Assembly: GCA_949825065.1 (NCBI GenBank)
Contig: OX463856.1
Span: 1,526,702 to 1,590,701 of the forward strand
Reading direction: 5' to 3'
DNA: 64,000 nt
Source: Odontocerum albicorne
Taxonomy: Eukaryota > Arthropoda > Insecta > Trichoptera > Odontoceridae
Each line of letters opens with the position of its first letter. The stretch's first letter is position 1. A program made the position numbers and the translations under genes. This document shows positions 42,891 through 55,499 of this stretch, piece after piece. Under the pieces are notes generated by a model. That model did no database searches, was not told the origin of the DNA, and saw nothing but the letters and a program-made list of their open reading frames with translations.

Positions 42891-45580
42891 GACTAATCAC
42901 GCGGTACAAAATCCCGAAAGATCTTTTACAATTGATACGAAAAACCGCGAAAGCCTTAGAACATATTAAACTGAAACCCTTTTTTTAAATGAATATAAAA
43001 CCCGTACCCCCAGGTCAAAATAATGATTGATCAAATAAAAGTATTTCACTCGAAAATAAAGAGTGCAATTTCTCATATACTCATATGATACACATAACTG
43101 TAAAAGTGTTCAACAAATAAAAACGTTCTAAGCGTAAAGATCTCGAAGAGTGTCTTCATGCAGGACAGATGTGGTTGATAGGTGTGCACATAATATAAGG
43201 AATTGCACAATTTTCAATTTGATTGAACCTTCAGGGTCTGCGTGGCTCTGGAATGGTCCAACTTGTACCATTCCAACTTCCGAAGGGGATGGTTTCAACT
43301 CTAATTCTTAGTTAAAATTATTCCGTTTTACACCAGATGTTACCAAATGGAGGAGCTCCTGGTCTCGTATTGCAAATAAAACGTTTCAGTGTGCATGACA
43401 AATTGGAAGACAGAATATCTAAGAGATACAAGTATATCTATCTACTCGTATAAAAATAAATGATCAATTTGAAATATTTGCATAAAATTGCGTAAATAAA
43501 TATAATTACACTATTTAACAAATTTTAACTTTTTGTCTGTAATAGAAATTAAATTAGCTGATTATTACTAAATTGTCTTAAATCGACCCTGCTGATTACG
43601 AAAATTGCAGCGAAAAGTTTGTAACACGTAACATATTCGTGTTACAGAAGGGGGAGGGTTTTAATGAAATAAGTACGTTTTTGCGCATTTCAAAAGTCGT
43701 AATTAAGACAATGAAAATAAATAAATTCTAAATTTAGACACAGAATACAATGTTGTTACATAGGAAAATAAAAAAGCAGAATAAAAAATAATTACTATAA
43801 GAAAAATTGACCTTATACTCGTATACCGTTTTTTGTTAAAAAAATTGTTTTTTTTATGAATTTGGTCTGGGGAATCATTTTTAAAGAAGTCAATAGTTTG
43901 ATACCCGATTTCATTTGTAAATTGTTATTCTTATTTTAAGTAATTTCAAGTTTTTTTCTCAAAATGTACGTGATGGAACATTTTTAAGTTCGTATTTGTT
44001 ATAAGCACATAAAAATTGACCTAAAATTACCGTTTTCACTCTTGTGAGAAAAACCTTGTTAACTAGTGTAAAAGAAATTGTAACGGAAATTCTTAATTTA
44101 AAAAAAATCGTGTTTTTATTTTCTGTATACTCGTATTTATTTCCTTTTCTGGACTTTCGATTATGCCACAAATTTCCAGTAGGCAGTAGAGATCGCCCTA
44201 CCATTTGCATTAATCAGGCCCTGTCCAGAGCATGTAGCCCCGATGTTCATACGAACTAGTATATGTTGTGAGTCCCGTATATCCCTACAACCACTTTGGT
44301 TAAAAAATTGCATTTCTGCGTATTAACCTTGCATCTAGCCACCCCTGTTGTGAGTCTATTCTATGCTCTCCATTTAGGTGTAACCTGTTGGTCTCCTGGT
44401 GTCATCCTTTCCGAGAGTCCCATCCAGTCGTCAGGCGTTTTTACTTACTACTGAATCAAACAAATCGTAAGTTCTTGCGCTCTTTTCGTGGAACTTTTTC
44501 TGGATTTCTATATCGCTGACTACATAAGGCCTTGGGTCCTGGATTCGTTTTGTTCTTTCAATTAAAAAATTACCACCTGACTCAAGCAAGCATTTATAGA
44601 ACACTTAACCTTAGACATTTATGATCTAAAGGGAAAATAAATACAACAAAGTGGGGCATATCAGTAATAATTTTTAGCATATCAGTATACAATAGATTGT
44701 CAAAGACTGGAAAGTAATTTCGTATTTTTAGTTCTAATTCAAACAAAAAAATGCACCAAATGCTCGTGAACAGTGATTTTTTTATATTTTCAGTACCTCA
44801 GAAATCTCTGATGTTAGAACGCTGGTTGTTCCCGATCAAAGTCTTGATTTAGTCGCTATCAGTGGTAATCGCCTTTCCAGAGTGGACATTTGCGTCACCA
44901 TGACGTATTTTATCTATCATACATTTGACACACATGATCACTAACTCCATCGAATACCGCATTTATCTCACTTTCATCACTTTGTTGTCACGGCTAGGTT
45001 TCGCTTGCATATTTCAATGTTGGGAACAAGATTCCATTATGATCAATCAGCTTTTGTTTCTCTTCAAATGCTCCAGTCCGTAAACACAATGCATTCACTC
45101 TATTACATGCTGTACTCTTCTTTCAATATCGCACTTCCACCCGTCGCATCATAGTTTCGCTTGCATAGCTTAATATTGAGAATAAGATTCCACTATCGGC
45201 ACTCTATGTCAAACAGAGTTGATTATGCAATATGATGTGTAGAGCGATCTATTCTGCGTTTGGATTTTTTTTTAAATTCCTCTTCACAACAAATGGATTT
45301 ATTATCATTTACGGCGCTAAATACTCTGTTGTATTTTTATTTCTTTTTTCTTTATTTCCACCTCAGTAAAGCCCAATTTAATGGCATCCGATGATGGTAT
45401 TAAGGTTCTCCATTAAGGAGCCTCGATGAGTCATGGACCTGATAATGCAGACTCTCATAATACGGTTACCAGCGATGGACCTGCATGTAATTACTTTGGT
45501 CAGTGGTTGGCAACTTTTTAAAAAATAACTTCTTCCGTGAGTAAATAACAACATCCATAGATTGATAATATTATAAATTA
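42891..45580. other. intron sequence, no gene seen
   Basis: Contains TACTCGTA three times (43442, 43817, 44130). A two-copy repeat, GTTTCGCTTGCATA, lies at 44999 and 45163. No coding feature was recognised. 44250-45230 may be old LINE sequence. Confidence 0.35.
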
Positions 45581-45584
45581 CTTT

Positions 45585-46512
45585 CACGTTTCGTATAGAG
45601 AACTTTATCAATGTAAACTTAAATGTTTCGTATAGAGAACTGTATCAATGTAAACTAAAATGTTTCGAATAGAGAACTTTATCAATGTAAACTTAAATGT
45701 TTCGTATAGAGAACTTTATCAATTTAAACTTAAATGTTTTGTATGGAGAACTTTATCGATGAAAACTTTAATGTTTGGTATAGAGAACTGTATCAATGTA
45801 AATTTAAATGTTTCGTATAGAGAACTGTATCAATGCAAACTTAAATGTTTCGTATAGAGAACTGTGTCAATGTAAACTTAAATGTTTCGTATGGAGAACT
45901 GTATCAATGTAAACTTAAATGTTTCGCATAGAGAACTTTATCAATGTAAACTTAAATGTTTCGTATAGAGAACTTTATCAATTTAAACTTAAATGTTTCG
46001 TATGGAGAACTTTATCAATGCAAACTTAAATGTTTCGTATAGAGAACTGTGTCAATGTAAACTTAAATGTTTTGCATGGAGAACTTTATCAATGTAAACT
46101 TAAATGTTTCGTATAGAGAACTGTATCAATGCAAACTTAAATGTTTCGTATAGAGAACTGTGTCAATGTAAACTTAAATGTTTCGTATGGAGAACTGTAT
46201 CAATGTAAACTTAAATGTTTCGCATAGAGAACTTTATCAATGTAAACTTAAATGTTTCGTATAGAGAACTTTATCAATGTAAACTTAAATGTTTCGTATA
46301 GAGAACTGTGTCAATGTAAACTTAAATGTTTCGCATAGAGAACTTTATCAATGTAAACTTAAATGTTTCGCATAGAGAATTTTATCAATGTAAACTTAAA
46401 TGTTTCGTATAGAGAACTGTGTCAATGTAAACTGAAATGTTTCGTATGGAGAACTTTATCAATTTAAACTTAAATGTTTCGTATGGAGAACTTTATCAAT
46501 GTAAACTTAAAT
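45585..46512. repeat. 37-bp tandem array (about 25 copies)
   Basis: The unit starts ATGTTTCGTATAGAGAACT and ends CAATGTAAACTTAA. Variant sites: GTA/GCA, AGAG/GGAG, TTTATC/GTATC/GTGTC. These variants recur in runs, suggesting block duplications. An open frame crosses the first copies only by chance. Confidence 0.95.
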
Positions 46513-46859
46513 TTTAGTTAATTAACGAGTTAACATAAGCTTGTTTTAAGTTGAATTTTGGTTGTGGAAGTATTTTTTTTGAGATCACATGTATTTGCTT
46601 AAACATGTGTAACTTGTTTAACAAGAGCTTTGTCAAAAAACTTCTTTATCGGGTAACTGCAGCGCCATGGATGTTAAAATATTTTGTATGTAGAGTTATT
46701 TATTTCTTTCTATTTTTTATCATGCTTTAGGCAACATTTGAATATTGGTGTATGAATTCGCTTTTAATTTTTATGTTAGCGAATAATTAACAATAGTTTT
46801 TTTATTCTAAATTTATTCATTAATAAATCACATTAAAAATATGTTTAAATAATCATTCT

Positions 46860-47230
46860 GAAAGAAAATCGCTGTCTGCTTCAATAAATGGTTCCAATTT
46901 GTTTGGCAAACGATCGATTTCACGGGTAAAAAAGTCACATTTCTTCGACACAATTCACGCTTTGAGATCGGTAACAAATTCATGTAAATCTTCGTGGAGT
47001 TTGCCTGTCTGTCAATTTTTGAGCGAGCGATTAACGTAACGGTAGTCTACAGGTGCTTCGGTGGAAGAGTATGTCGGGTGCTTGAGCATGTCCTACCCCT
47101 TTCTCTTGATGGATTATACGACAGGACGTGCGGTCGGGCGTTGTCATGATGAAACACGATGTGATTATTTTTACGAGGACGTTTGGAATTGATGGTTACT
47201 TTCAATAGACGGAGCTGTGCAAAAAAGACG
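46860..47230 (-). pseudogene. mariner/Tc1-type transposase relic
   Basis: On the - strand the sequence gives K-N-N-H-I-V-F-H-H-D-N-A-R-P-H-V-L-S, the block around the second catalytic aspartate. After a frame change comes H-P-T-Y-S-S-T-E-A-P-V-D-Y in the place of Y-S-P-D-L-A-P-[ST]-D-Y, and then a C-terminal I-D-R-L-P-N-K-L-E-P-F-I-E. Only the last third of a transposase is present. No inverted repeats were found. It differs from both mariners described above. Confidence 0.75.
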
Positions 47231-47439
47231 ATACTGTTAAAGTTAAACTTTCTCCTTTTTATGCTTATGACGAATACAAAGGTAATTATTGAGAAACATT
47301 TTTATTACCTAAATAGTAAGGAATATATAAGTAAAAAAAAGGAAACAAATTGACGAATTCGTGGGGCACCGGTAAAACGATCGTTAATCATGAACCCACC
47401 TAATAGTTTCTTTTTGGTTTCAATATTTCCGGATTTTTA

Positions 47440-47990
47440 GTATGTATAACTGTTTATATACGTGTTGAGTTTTGCCCTTTCATTTTTCCAGATTGTTTAT
47501 TGATATTTTAATCTTAATTAGGGTTTCGGTTCATATTGTGTTTTTCTATATGTACTGAGTAGGTGAATAACTGTTTATTACGTACATATTGAGTTTTGCC
47601 CTTCCATTTTTTCCAAATCGTTTATTGATATTTTAGTCTTGATTAAGGTTTCGGTTCATATTGTGTTTTTCTATATGTATTGCGTAGGTTAACAACTGTA
47701 TATTACATACGTGTTGAGTTTTGTCATTTCATTTTTCCAGATTGTTCATTGATATTTTAATCTTAATTAGGGTTTCGGTTCATATTGTGTTTTTCTATAT
47801 GTATTGAGTAGGTGAATAACTGTATATTATATACGTGTTGAGTTTTCCCCTTTCATTTTTCCAGATTGTTTATTGATATTTTTGTCTTGATTAAGGTTTC
47901 GATTAATATTGTGTTTTTATATATGTATTGCGTCGATTAATTACTGTATACGATTCATTTTTCGTTTTTCTACATGTATTGAGTTGGTGA
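47440..47990. repeat. about 125-bp tandem array (4 copies)
   Basis: Each unit has GTGTTGAGTTTTGCCCTTTC, CCAGATTGTTTATTGATATT, AGGGTTTCGGTTCATATTG and GTGTTTTTCTATATGTA. Copies differ by 5-10 percent; the last is degraded. Confidence 0.9.
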
Positions 47991-48149
47991 ATTATGCGAG
48001 TGAATTTTTGTTCTTTCTAAACAGATTTCTTGTGTGTACGTTGTTTTTTGAGAGCCTGCCATGCGTGGAATAGAACCCTGGGCCTTGGTCTGTTGTATGC
48101 TTGTTTAAGTAGTGATATGTGTGTAGTTTTTTTTTTCCTCACGTGTTCC

Positions 48150-48305
48150 AATCACATTGGCACTATATTTTATTATTCTTTATTCATTCATACGGTCTAC
48201 TTACCAAAACCACTCAGAGCGCTCTTCTTCATCTTACTCAACACATCAGACTTAAGTTCGCATTTATCGTTAATCACTACTTACCGTGTTCTGTTACAGT
48301 ACAAA
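48150..48305 (-). mobile_element. LINE-A C-terminal fragment
   Basis: TTTATTCATTCATACGGTCT, GCGCTCTTCTTCATCTTAC, AACACATCAGACTTAAGTTC, the complement of the V-L-S-K-M-K-K region. Confidence 0.78.
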
Positions 48306-48784
48306 TTATATTGAATATATTTAATTTTGAGTTTTCGGAAGCTGAAAGCCATCGCAACTTCTCGTGGAGAAATTATAGACACCTTTATTATATATCACAG
48401 GTTTTTTAGTAGATTTTTTTTGAAAAACCATTTGAACCAAAGGTGTAGGATGTCTGTGAAAGACCATAAAACCAATCAATCACTGCAGTCTGCTTATAAA
48501 TGATCTGTTTGAGAATCCAGTAGAATCACTTCATTAAGGGCACTGAGTAATCATGCAGCACCCTAAGGCTGCTCCCCATAACACTGCGTACTGTAGTAGA
48601 GGTTTAGGACGGTTCTGTGCGTCCGTTTTGACGCCGCTCTTTTCAGCAAGAGACGTTTCTTCACCGGTTGATTCTACGCGACAAGAAAGAAAATTTCTAA
48701 GAATGAATTTTTGTGAGGTCTCTTTTTTTCCATTTCTGTAAGTAAGGTTTATGACACAAATACATCTGATTTTGTCGTGTTGAG
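48306..48784. other. no gene seen
   Basis: Mixed composition with no recognised gene; a slightly GC-richer part at 48560-48700 has no motif. Confidence 0.35.
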
Positions 48785-48905
48785 TTAAATTAAGAAATAA
48801 CGTTTCAAAGGCATCCCAACCTTCATCCTCAGGGCGATTTAAAAAAAAATTGAATACAAAACCTTGACTTTTATTTTAGCCAACTCAACACGGTAATACA
48901 TTCGA
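48785..48905 (-). repeat. Penelope-like terminal repeat, possible hammerhead core
   Basis: The - strand has CTGAGGA (48832-48826), TGAAGG...CCTT, then GAAACG near 48805. Flanked by GTGTTGAGTTAAATTAAG and the inverted TTTAGCCAACTCAACACG, so it too is bounded by an inverted pair. Confidence 0.45.
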
Positions 48906-49254
48906 AAAATATTTAAAACGAGTGAAAAACTCACGTAAAAATCTTCGAATCTAATATATCTGTAGTCGTTTCCAATTTTTTTACATAAATTCCGAAAAAT
49001 ACACTTGTTTTCAACTGATGCGCATTTTCAATTATTTTTCAATGTATTTATAATTTAAATAGCTTTAATGGAAAAGTGCTGTAAAGAACACATTTTATAA
49101 TAATGCATAACACACCCACCATTGTAAATTGTAGAGAATCAATTTCACTAGGTAAACGTCATTTCATTCCTCAGTCATTTATTTCTTATATTTGTCCTAA
49201 ACACTAAAAATAATTATCACTTCATTAATTTTGTTTTACAATTGGTTATGTGAT

Positions 49255-49368
49255 TAGAAATGAATGTAAACTTAAAGCTTATGTATTGATTAATGTAAAT
49301 AAAAGCACTGTGAGATTATTAAGCCATGTAGAATGAATGCACGAAGAAATTCTAACAAAATAAATGTA
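49255..49368 (+). mobile_element. LINE-A C-terminal fragment
   Basis: TGTAAACTTAAAGCTTATG, AAAAGCACTGTGAGATTATT and GAATGCACGAAGAAATTCTA. Followed at once by a SINE-1 copy. Confidence 0.75.
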
Positions 49369-49525
49369 CTACCTGTTTTTTGCTATATGGCGATTTTTTA
49401 CAGTCAATCAAACCTTAAGAAAGATATCAAAGAAATCTTAAGTGATAATCAGACTCTACGGAAATCGAACCCGCAATCCATGTGTTTGAAGACACGTGTC
49501 TTACCAGCCCACAGAGGTTTTCTTT
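49369..49525 (-). mobile_element. SINE-1 copy, degenerate 3' part
   Basis: TCTTAAGTGATAATCAGACT, GGAAATCGAACCCGCAA (B-box complement) and GTGTCTTACCAGCCCACAGA (A-box side). Confidence 0.72.
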
Positions 49526-49619
49526 TACGGGCTGGATTTTGCTTATGTATTATTCACGTAAGTTCACGTAATCTGTTCAGGAATAGATATTAAGTATTTC
49601 ACCAATAACAACACTTACA

Positions 49620-50245
49620 TATGTTATATACATACCATCACTTCACTTCCCGGTCAGAGTAGGCAGATATGACAGAGCGCCAGACTTTCCTATCTCGAAA
49701 GACATCCTTGGTCTCTTTGTGTCCTGCTTTCAAAATATCATTCACTTGATTCAATCATACTTTCCTTAACCTTCCTCCGCCATTCCTTCCACTCACATTT
49801 GTAGAGAATATTTGTTTTGTTAGTTTTTTCATTCATTCGTTATATATGTCTAAATCATCTCACAATGCTTTTCTTCGTCTTACTCAACACATCAGCCTCA
49901 AGGTCACATTCGTAATATATGTCTAAATCATCTCAGAATGCTTTTCTTCGTCTTACTGAACACATCAGTCTCAAGTTCACATTCGTAATATATGTCTAAA
50001 TCATCTCAGAATGCTTTTCTTCGTCTTACTCAACACATCAGCCTTAAGTTCACATTCGTTATATGTGTCTAAATCATCTCACAATGCTTTTCTTCGTGTT
50101 ACTGAACACATCAGCTTCAAGTTCACATTCGTTATATATGTCTAAATCATCTCAGAATGCTTTTCTTCATCTTACTAAACAAATTAGCCTTAATTTCACA
50201 TTCATTCCTAATCACTTCATTGCGTTCTGACAACAATATGTTACC
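49620..50245 (-). mobile_element. LINE-A 3' end with internal array
   Basis: ACATACCATCACTTCACTTC, AGAGTAGGCAGATATGACAG, then the reversed V-E, D-Q-V-N and K-R-M regions, ending with AATCACTTCATTGCGTTCTG. Confidence 0.85.
49846..50205. repeat. about 73-bp tandem array (5 copies) within LINE-A
   Basis: Each copy repeats TATATGTCTAAATCATCTCA, GAATGCTTTTCTTCGTCTTA and AACACATCAGCCTCAAGTTC, the segment that encodes the LINE-A V-L-S-K-M-K-K-S-I-L region on the - strand. Confidence 0.92.
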
Positions 50246-50582
50246 TGTATCAAAGTAACTTTCACAAACTCGAAATAAAAAATCTACTGTTTACCTGTTT
50301 CACTTTACAAATTTCCTTAATAATCACGCAAAGATAACCGCGCAGTAAAGTCCCAATTTGCCACTGTAGATACATTAACAGGTCTCGAAATGTGCCCAAT
50401 CTTATCAAGAGCCCAGTAATGAAGAGAAATTTAACACTCGCTCTTATTGACTGATTCGATTTAATGCTATCATGAAAGTTTTAATGTCGATTCAATTTAT
50501 TATTGCATACAAAGTGCACCATAACGCATTTTACGATGACTAAACCCGTATTAAAATATTCATCAATTTTATGAATTTCGAC

Positions 50583-50642
50583 AAGCTCCGTGGCCCAGTT
50601 GGTAAGATGCTTGACTACGATTTCCTAAAAAATAGTACTAAA
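50583..50642 (+). mobile_element. SINE-1 tRNA-like head, solo
   Basis: CTCCGTGGCCCAGTTGGTAA, GATGCTTGACTACGAT. The best preserved A-box (TGGCCCAGTTGG) of the SINE-1 copies here. The B-box and tail are missing. Confidence 0.6.
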
Positions 50643-50977
50643 AAATGTCTCCCTCTGGCAAAGTCTCGTGAATGTTTAATCTCAAGTCTTAACATAAAAA
50701 AATTAATTACTTCTTATCCACGTTCTTCTCCATATTGGAGGTTGGCTATCATCATGGCTTTTTCTGCAGCTGCTCAGAACAATGTCTCTGTGTTACAGTG
50801 GAACCACTCTATAAGATTCTTCAGCCAGGAGCTCCTTCCTCTTCCTGCACTTTTCCACTGTAGTATGGCTTAGATGATTTCATGTTTCTTTCCTTTCATG
50901 AAATAATTCAAGTATTCTAATTTACTTCTCTTAATGCAAGTACGTACTTCTTTGTCTTTTTTCATGCGTCTTAGGAC

Positions 50978-51600
50978 TTATTTATTTATTTAATTAACGA
51001 CACAACAGTGTCTTTATATACAGATGAACATGTGACAGGTTATACAAGTACTTAAAATTATTGACAAATAATACAAAACTTTATCTTAAATTAACATGAA
51101 TATACAAAAAGCAGTAGTAATAATAAATTACAGTCATCGTTTTAAAATTATTTAATAATCTTTGAGAATTTTGTGGGAATTTTATGGATATACTCGTATA
51201 TTGATATATAGAAAACACATGGCCTCATTAGTAGAACGAGATGCAAGTTGCTTTGCAGAATTGATGCAGGGTTACTCAACTCCAGAGGCAAAGTATTGTC
51301 CTTAATGTTTGGTTTATATTACGTTATTTATATTAATAAAGGAGATCACAAAGTTAGTAGCTATTTCTAAATATTGTTGTGATATTCTGGCGAATACTAT
51401 ATAGTATATACTTATATTAAAAATATCTAAATTGTTGCAAAACTCGTTTCCAAGTCTTTGCATACGAATTATAGAGGAGTTGATTTTATAATTAGTATAG
51501 CAATTTTCGGTATAAAAGGGATTGAGCTGTGGATCTTGTGGATCTAGTGGGAATACGAAATGAAATACTTGCGAGTAAGTGAGGTGCATCAATCACTGAG
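50978..51600 (-). mobile_element. possible LINE 3' end with (AAAT)n tail
   Basis: The + strand starts TTATTTATTTATTTAATTAA, the complement of a LINE tail. CAACAGTGTCTTTATATACA follows. An open stretch of 92 codons on the - strand has no motif I recognise. Confidence 0.45.
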
Positions 51601-51772
51601 TGATTTATGATATATGTTCAAGAAAAAAAGAGGGAAGTGCGCAAATATGCATATTCATGCATATATAAAACTAAGTAGTCAACACAATGTACCACGATAT
51701 CATAAATTACATTTTTCAAATATGTAGGTTATATATAAAAAAATATATTTTCTTACCCGATAATGTTATTAT

Positions 51773-52133
51773 TTAACACTTTTATTGCAATACAATCTGG
51801 TGGGCGTATTACCAGGTGGCAATCTCTTCCAACCAACCAGACAAAAGTAAATGAAGCAAGTTACGTGGTCGCATAAATCATTCAAATGACTATCCATCCC
51901 CACGAAATCCATAAACATATACGTGAGAACATGCCCACGAACCCCACAAAGACGGACAATTACCCGAACATTCTTCTTCATATAAAGTGAGATATCATCA
52001 ATCAAAAGGAAAGGAAGGGATAGTGGAGAGGAAAGGAAAAGAAAAATCAGGAATGAAACACGTTATTTTACTGACTAATAAATTAAGAGTTTTTTCAGTC
52101 GCTTCTTGAAGCATGCAAAGGAATATCTGATTC
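51773..52133 (-). mobile_element. LINE-G 3' end, second copy
   Basis: Nearly identical to the complement of 23865-24165, including CCCCACGAAATCCATAAAC. It lacks the ORF except the last codons and stops at 52133 before GAATATCTGATTCC, a normal 5'-truncated LINE insertion. Confidence 0.92.
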
Positions 52134-52439
52134 CAATAGGTACCTAATTAAGAAAAAAAAAAAAAAAAAAACACTTTTTTGATAAAAACACATTACAAAC
52201 CAAACTTGTAAACGAAAAAGTTAAATGTGTCATTAAAAGAGTCACACGTAAAAATGCATGAAAATACATGTAGCTCGAACATGTATGTGCATTCCCTTAT
52301 CGAATGTATCAAAGCAAATGTGGACATAAAAAACCGTTGCATGTTGTCTAGTGAAATATTTAATATCGAGTACTGTACAAACTTAACAGTTGGAACCCCG
52401 ATTTTTTTAAATATTCCAGTCGAGTTTTCACTTAGAACC

Positions 52440-52500
52440 TATAGAAACAGCTTTCTGGTCGGCTGGAAGAGATTGCCACATGGCAATAAACTCGTCAGTT
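52440..52500 (+). mobile_element. SINE-1 or LINE-G shared 3' end
   Basis: CTTTCTGGTCGGCTGGAAGA, GATTGCCACATGGCAATAAA and CTCGTCAG then an A-run. Only the tail shared by both elements remains. Confidence 0.7.
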
Positions 52501-52529
52501 AAAAAAAAACTATTAATTTGTGTAAAGTA

Positions 52530-52597
52530 AATGACTAGGGGGCGACAGTTTTTTTTAAAGGGGCCTGCGGCCGAAAAAAGTTTGGGAACTCTTGCTC
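52530..52597. mobile_element. hAT-like transposon end
   Basis: CTAGGGGGCGACAG, AAAGGGGCCTGCGGCC and AAAGTTTGGGAACTCTTGC together are the complement of a common hAT terminus. The facing end was not found. Confidence 0.6.
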
Positions 52598-52599
52598 TA

Positions 52600-53060
52600 G
52601 ACAGACCAAAAAGTTCATCCCATAATGTGACACACAGAATCATCAAAAACACACCTTACACAAGAGTTCACAGAAACCTTTGCTACAAGTCATTCTTCCT
52701 GCAAGTCCAACTCCTGTCGCAATAACAACCACGCTTTGATCGATTATCTAATTTTTTCCCCCTTTTGTCTTTATTAGATTCGGTATTCCATTGTATCATT
52801 GGATTCGAATAAGCATATTGCTTTTGGGCAAAGGATATTCAAACTCTAGGGATGGTGAACGTTTGATCAGTTTCTATGCCTGTCATGTGCCCCTGCTGAG
52901 TTTGCATTTTCCCTTTTTCGTGCCAGAGAATGGACTTAAAATGTAAGTTGGCTACGTTAAGGACCCGATACTTCTTGAAAAGCTTCACTGTGGGATTAGT
53001 GGTAGGAAGTTTAGTAATTATTTTTATAATTAATTTGTTTAAACAAAAAAAAACTATCAA
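52600..53060. repeat. dispersed repeat, pair with 54965-55420
   Basis: GACAGACCAAAAAGTTCATC, CTACAAGTCATTCTTCCTGC, CTCTAGGGATGGTGAACG and TGGTAGGAAGTTTAGTAATT match the second copy throughout at moderate identity. Confidence 0.75.
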
Positions 53061-53064
53061 TCGA

Positions 53065-54688
53065 AAGACAGCGGCAGATTAAACCGCCGATCGTCTTGGA
53101 ACTTTGATCTTCTTACTATTAGAATGTTGATTTCGTTTGACAACTGCTTGCTGAAGTGCAAGAGCTTGAACAACATTAACCCTTTTAATCCCAGAATATT
53201 TTGCATTAAAAAAAGGTTTATATTCTATTTTTTATCTCAGTTAATATTTAGTTTTAAAACTTAATTTTTTTCCGGAGACCTCCCTGTGGAGTGTAAAATA
53301 ATAAGAAATTTTCATATTTCATGAATAAAATATATTTCTGTTTTTTTTTTATTCAACATAAAAACTTGTATGAAATCTTTGAGGCCGATGATAGGCCCCG
53401 TGGGATTTTTGCATATATTAGTTGGGGCTGATAAGCGGCCCCGTGAGATTAAAAGGGTTAACCAATATATATTATATTTACATATATAAGAATAACCCAT
53501 GCCCATACAAATGGGAACCTCCGTTTCATTACGTTCACCTGGTACTCACATAATTGCTTTGATTTAATTAAGCCCAACGTGACATTTCTTAAGATTTATT
53601 GATTGTGAGAGCAACACTGATTCCAAATGAAGGTTTACGGCACTTTAAACTTTATATTATAGCATTAAATTTTCATTATTGTGGCCTTAATTACGAGAGC
53701 GTCATTAATAATTTAATTTCCGCTTCTTTATGAGACCTCGTAAAATCTGAGATTGGTTACACCCATTGGCGTGTACTTAAATCCGTCATAATATTGTCTC
53801 GGAAGACGGTTTGTTCCACGAAGAAAATAATACTCTCACTACCACGAGCCATAACTTGAGTGGATCGAATGTCTTCATCTTTTCTCTTGTTGGTTGTACC
53901 CAGAGTGCGTTCATCTTTTGTTGTATGGTGGAGTTTTAGCAAAATATAAAGACCTTTCCACATACATTCAAAATTGTTTCTATAGTACGTACAATGCATC
54001 AGTGTATTGAGCTCATTCTAGTCTGTCATTGGTCACTCGCCCGTCTTTGCTCTCAGCTACAGTATCACACGAAAGTATTTAATAGTTTTATTTTCAAATA
54101 AAAAAAAAGTGTTCTAAAGTTGGACGTGGTTTTTACTTGAAAAAACGATCGAAAGATATAATAGCGAATGTGTTTTCACATTTTAGGCTATTTCACGTTT
54201 CAAAAGTAACCGGAGTGTCTATTGGTTCAATTAAACGCATAGATAACAAAAAAAAAATAAGATTAAACTGAATTCATGTAATTAATAAATACACTATTAG
54301 GGTTAATCATGTAATGGAAAATTATGGTGGATACATAAAAAATATAGAGCAATTACGAAAGATAGGCAGTTACAAATAATTAAATTACATTAATATGACA
54401 TAAGAATTTTCAACGTAAATCACTATAATTATGCATAACTTACCTACATAGTTATTATGCCATGGTGAATTGTTAAACAAATATTTTTTTAATAATAGAG
54501 ATACTTTATTTTTTTAATTAGGTACAATACATTAAAAGAAATATATATTTTACTAAATCTACTTTTGAACCATCGTATACTCGAAGGTCTCTATATTTTG
54601 CTAGAACTCTACTTTTGTGTGTATGATATTTGTCGCCTAATTAGTATAACGCCTGTTTTTGAATTCGAGGATTATTGGTTCCATTTTT
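53065..54688. other. intron sequence, no gene seen
   Basis: AT-rich, without recognised elements. GTTAACCCTTTTAATCCC at 53175 and its inverted partner GATTAAAAGGGTTAACC at 53446 suggest an old inverted-repeat element of about 290 bp (53175-53462), with a GGCCCCGTG motif twice near its right end. Confidence 0.4.
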
Positions 54689-54689
54689 A

Positions 54690-55420
54690 ACCTTTTATTT
54701 ATTTATTTATGCTTGACAAGACATTTTATAACTACTCACAAATTATATGGATCTGGGTTTGTAACCTTTAATTTATCGTGTCCCCATTAATATAGGCTTT
54801 TGCCTTACTTTACTGAAAAAAAATATATAACTTGGAAAAAGTAGCAGAGTTTTTTTTCGGTTGTTGATTAAACACTATTCTTGGAAACTGATCAACTTGA
54901 TAAACAATGATCCCTCAATTAAATGTATGCATCACGCTTATCAAACTCCACATACTTTATATTTCCAGACATACCAAAAAGTCCACCCTACAATGTCCCA
55001 CACATAATCACTAACAACACACCATACCCAAGAGTTCGCATTAAGCTTTCCTACAAGTCATCCTTCCTGCAAGCTCAAGCACTCAAACTTCTATCCAATT
55101 ACAACCACACTTCGTCCACTGCCTGAATTTTTACCGCCTTTTGTCTTTACTGATTCGACACCCCGTTGAATTGTATGTGAGCCAAAATAGGCATATTGCC
55201 TTTGGAGAAACGATGTTCTAACTCTAGGGATGGTGAACATTTGATTAGTGGCCATGTGTCGCTTCTGATTTTGAATTTTCTTTTTTCCTTGATGATTGTG
55301 CTAAAAAATGGATTTGAACTGGAATTTGGCAACGTTAAGGATCAGATACTCTGTAATTAAATCGGCTATGGGGTTTCGGGCAGGAAGTTTATTAATTATT
55401 TTTATGATCGATTTTTGGGA
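54690..55420 (-). mobile_element. LINE-C 3' end joined to the paired repeat
   Basis: TTTATTTATTTATGCTTGAC, GTGTCCCCATTAATATAGGC match LINE-C; from 54965 it matches 52600-53060. This links the two repeats as parts of one longer element, with the (TTTA)n side as its 3' end. Confidence 0.75.
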
Positions 55421-55499
55421 AACCTGTAGTGTGTACTTCTGTGTTAAGGTAAAATCTCCCAAAACAGATATATGTTACCTTAAGAAAGTGTCAACTGAT

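Noticed and set aside
44840..45230. LINE endonuclease region on the - strand.
   Set aside because: Only vague similarity (G-D-A-N-V-H-S-G); no catalytic motifs could be confirmed.
45660..45857. 65-residue repetitive protein (repeats of V-S-Y-R-E-L-Y-Q).
   Set aside because: It is the 37-bp array read in one frame; the frame breaks because 37 is not a multiple of three.
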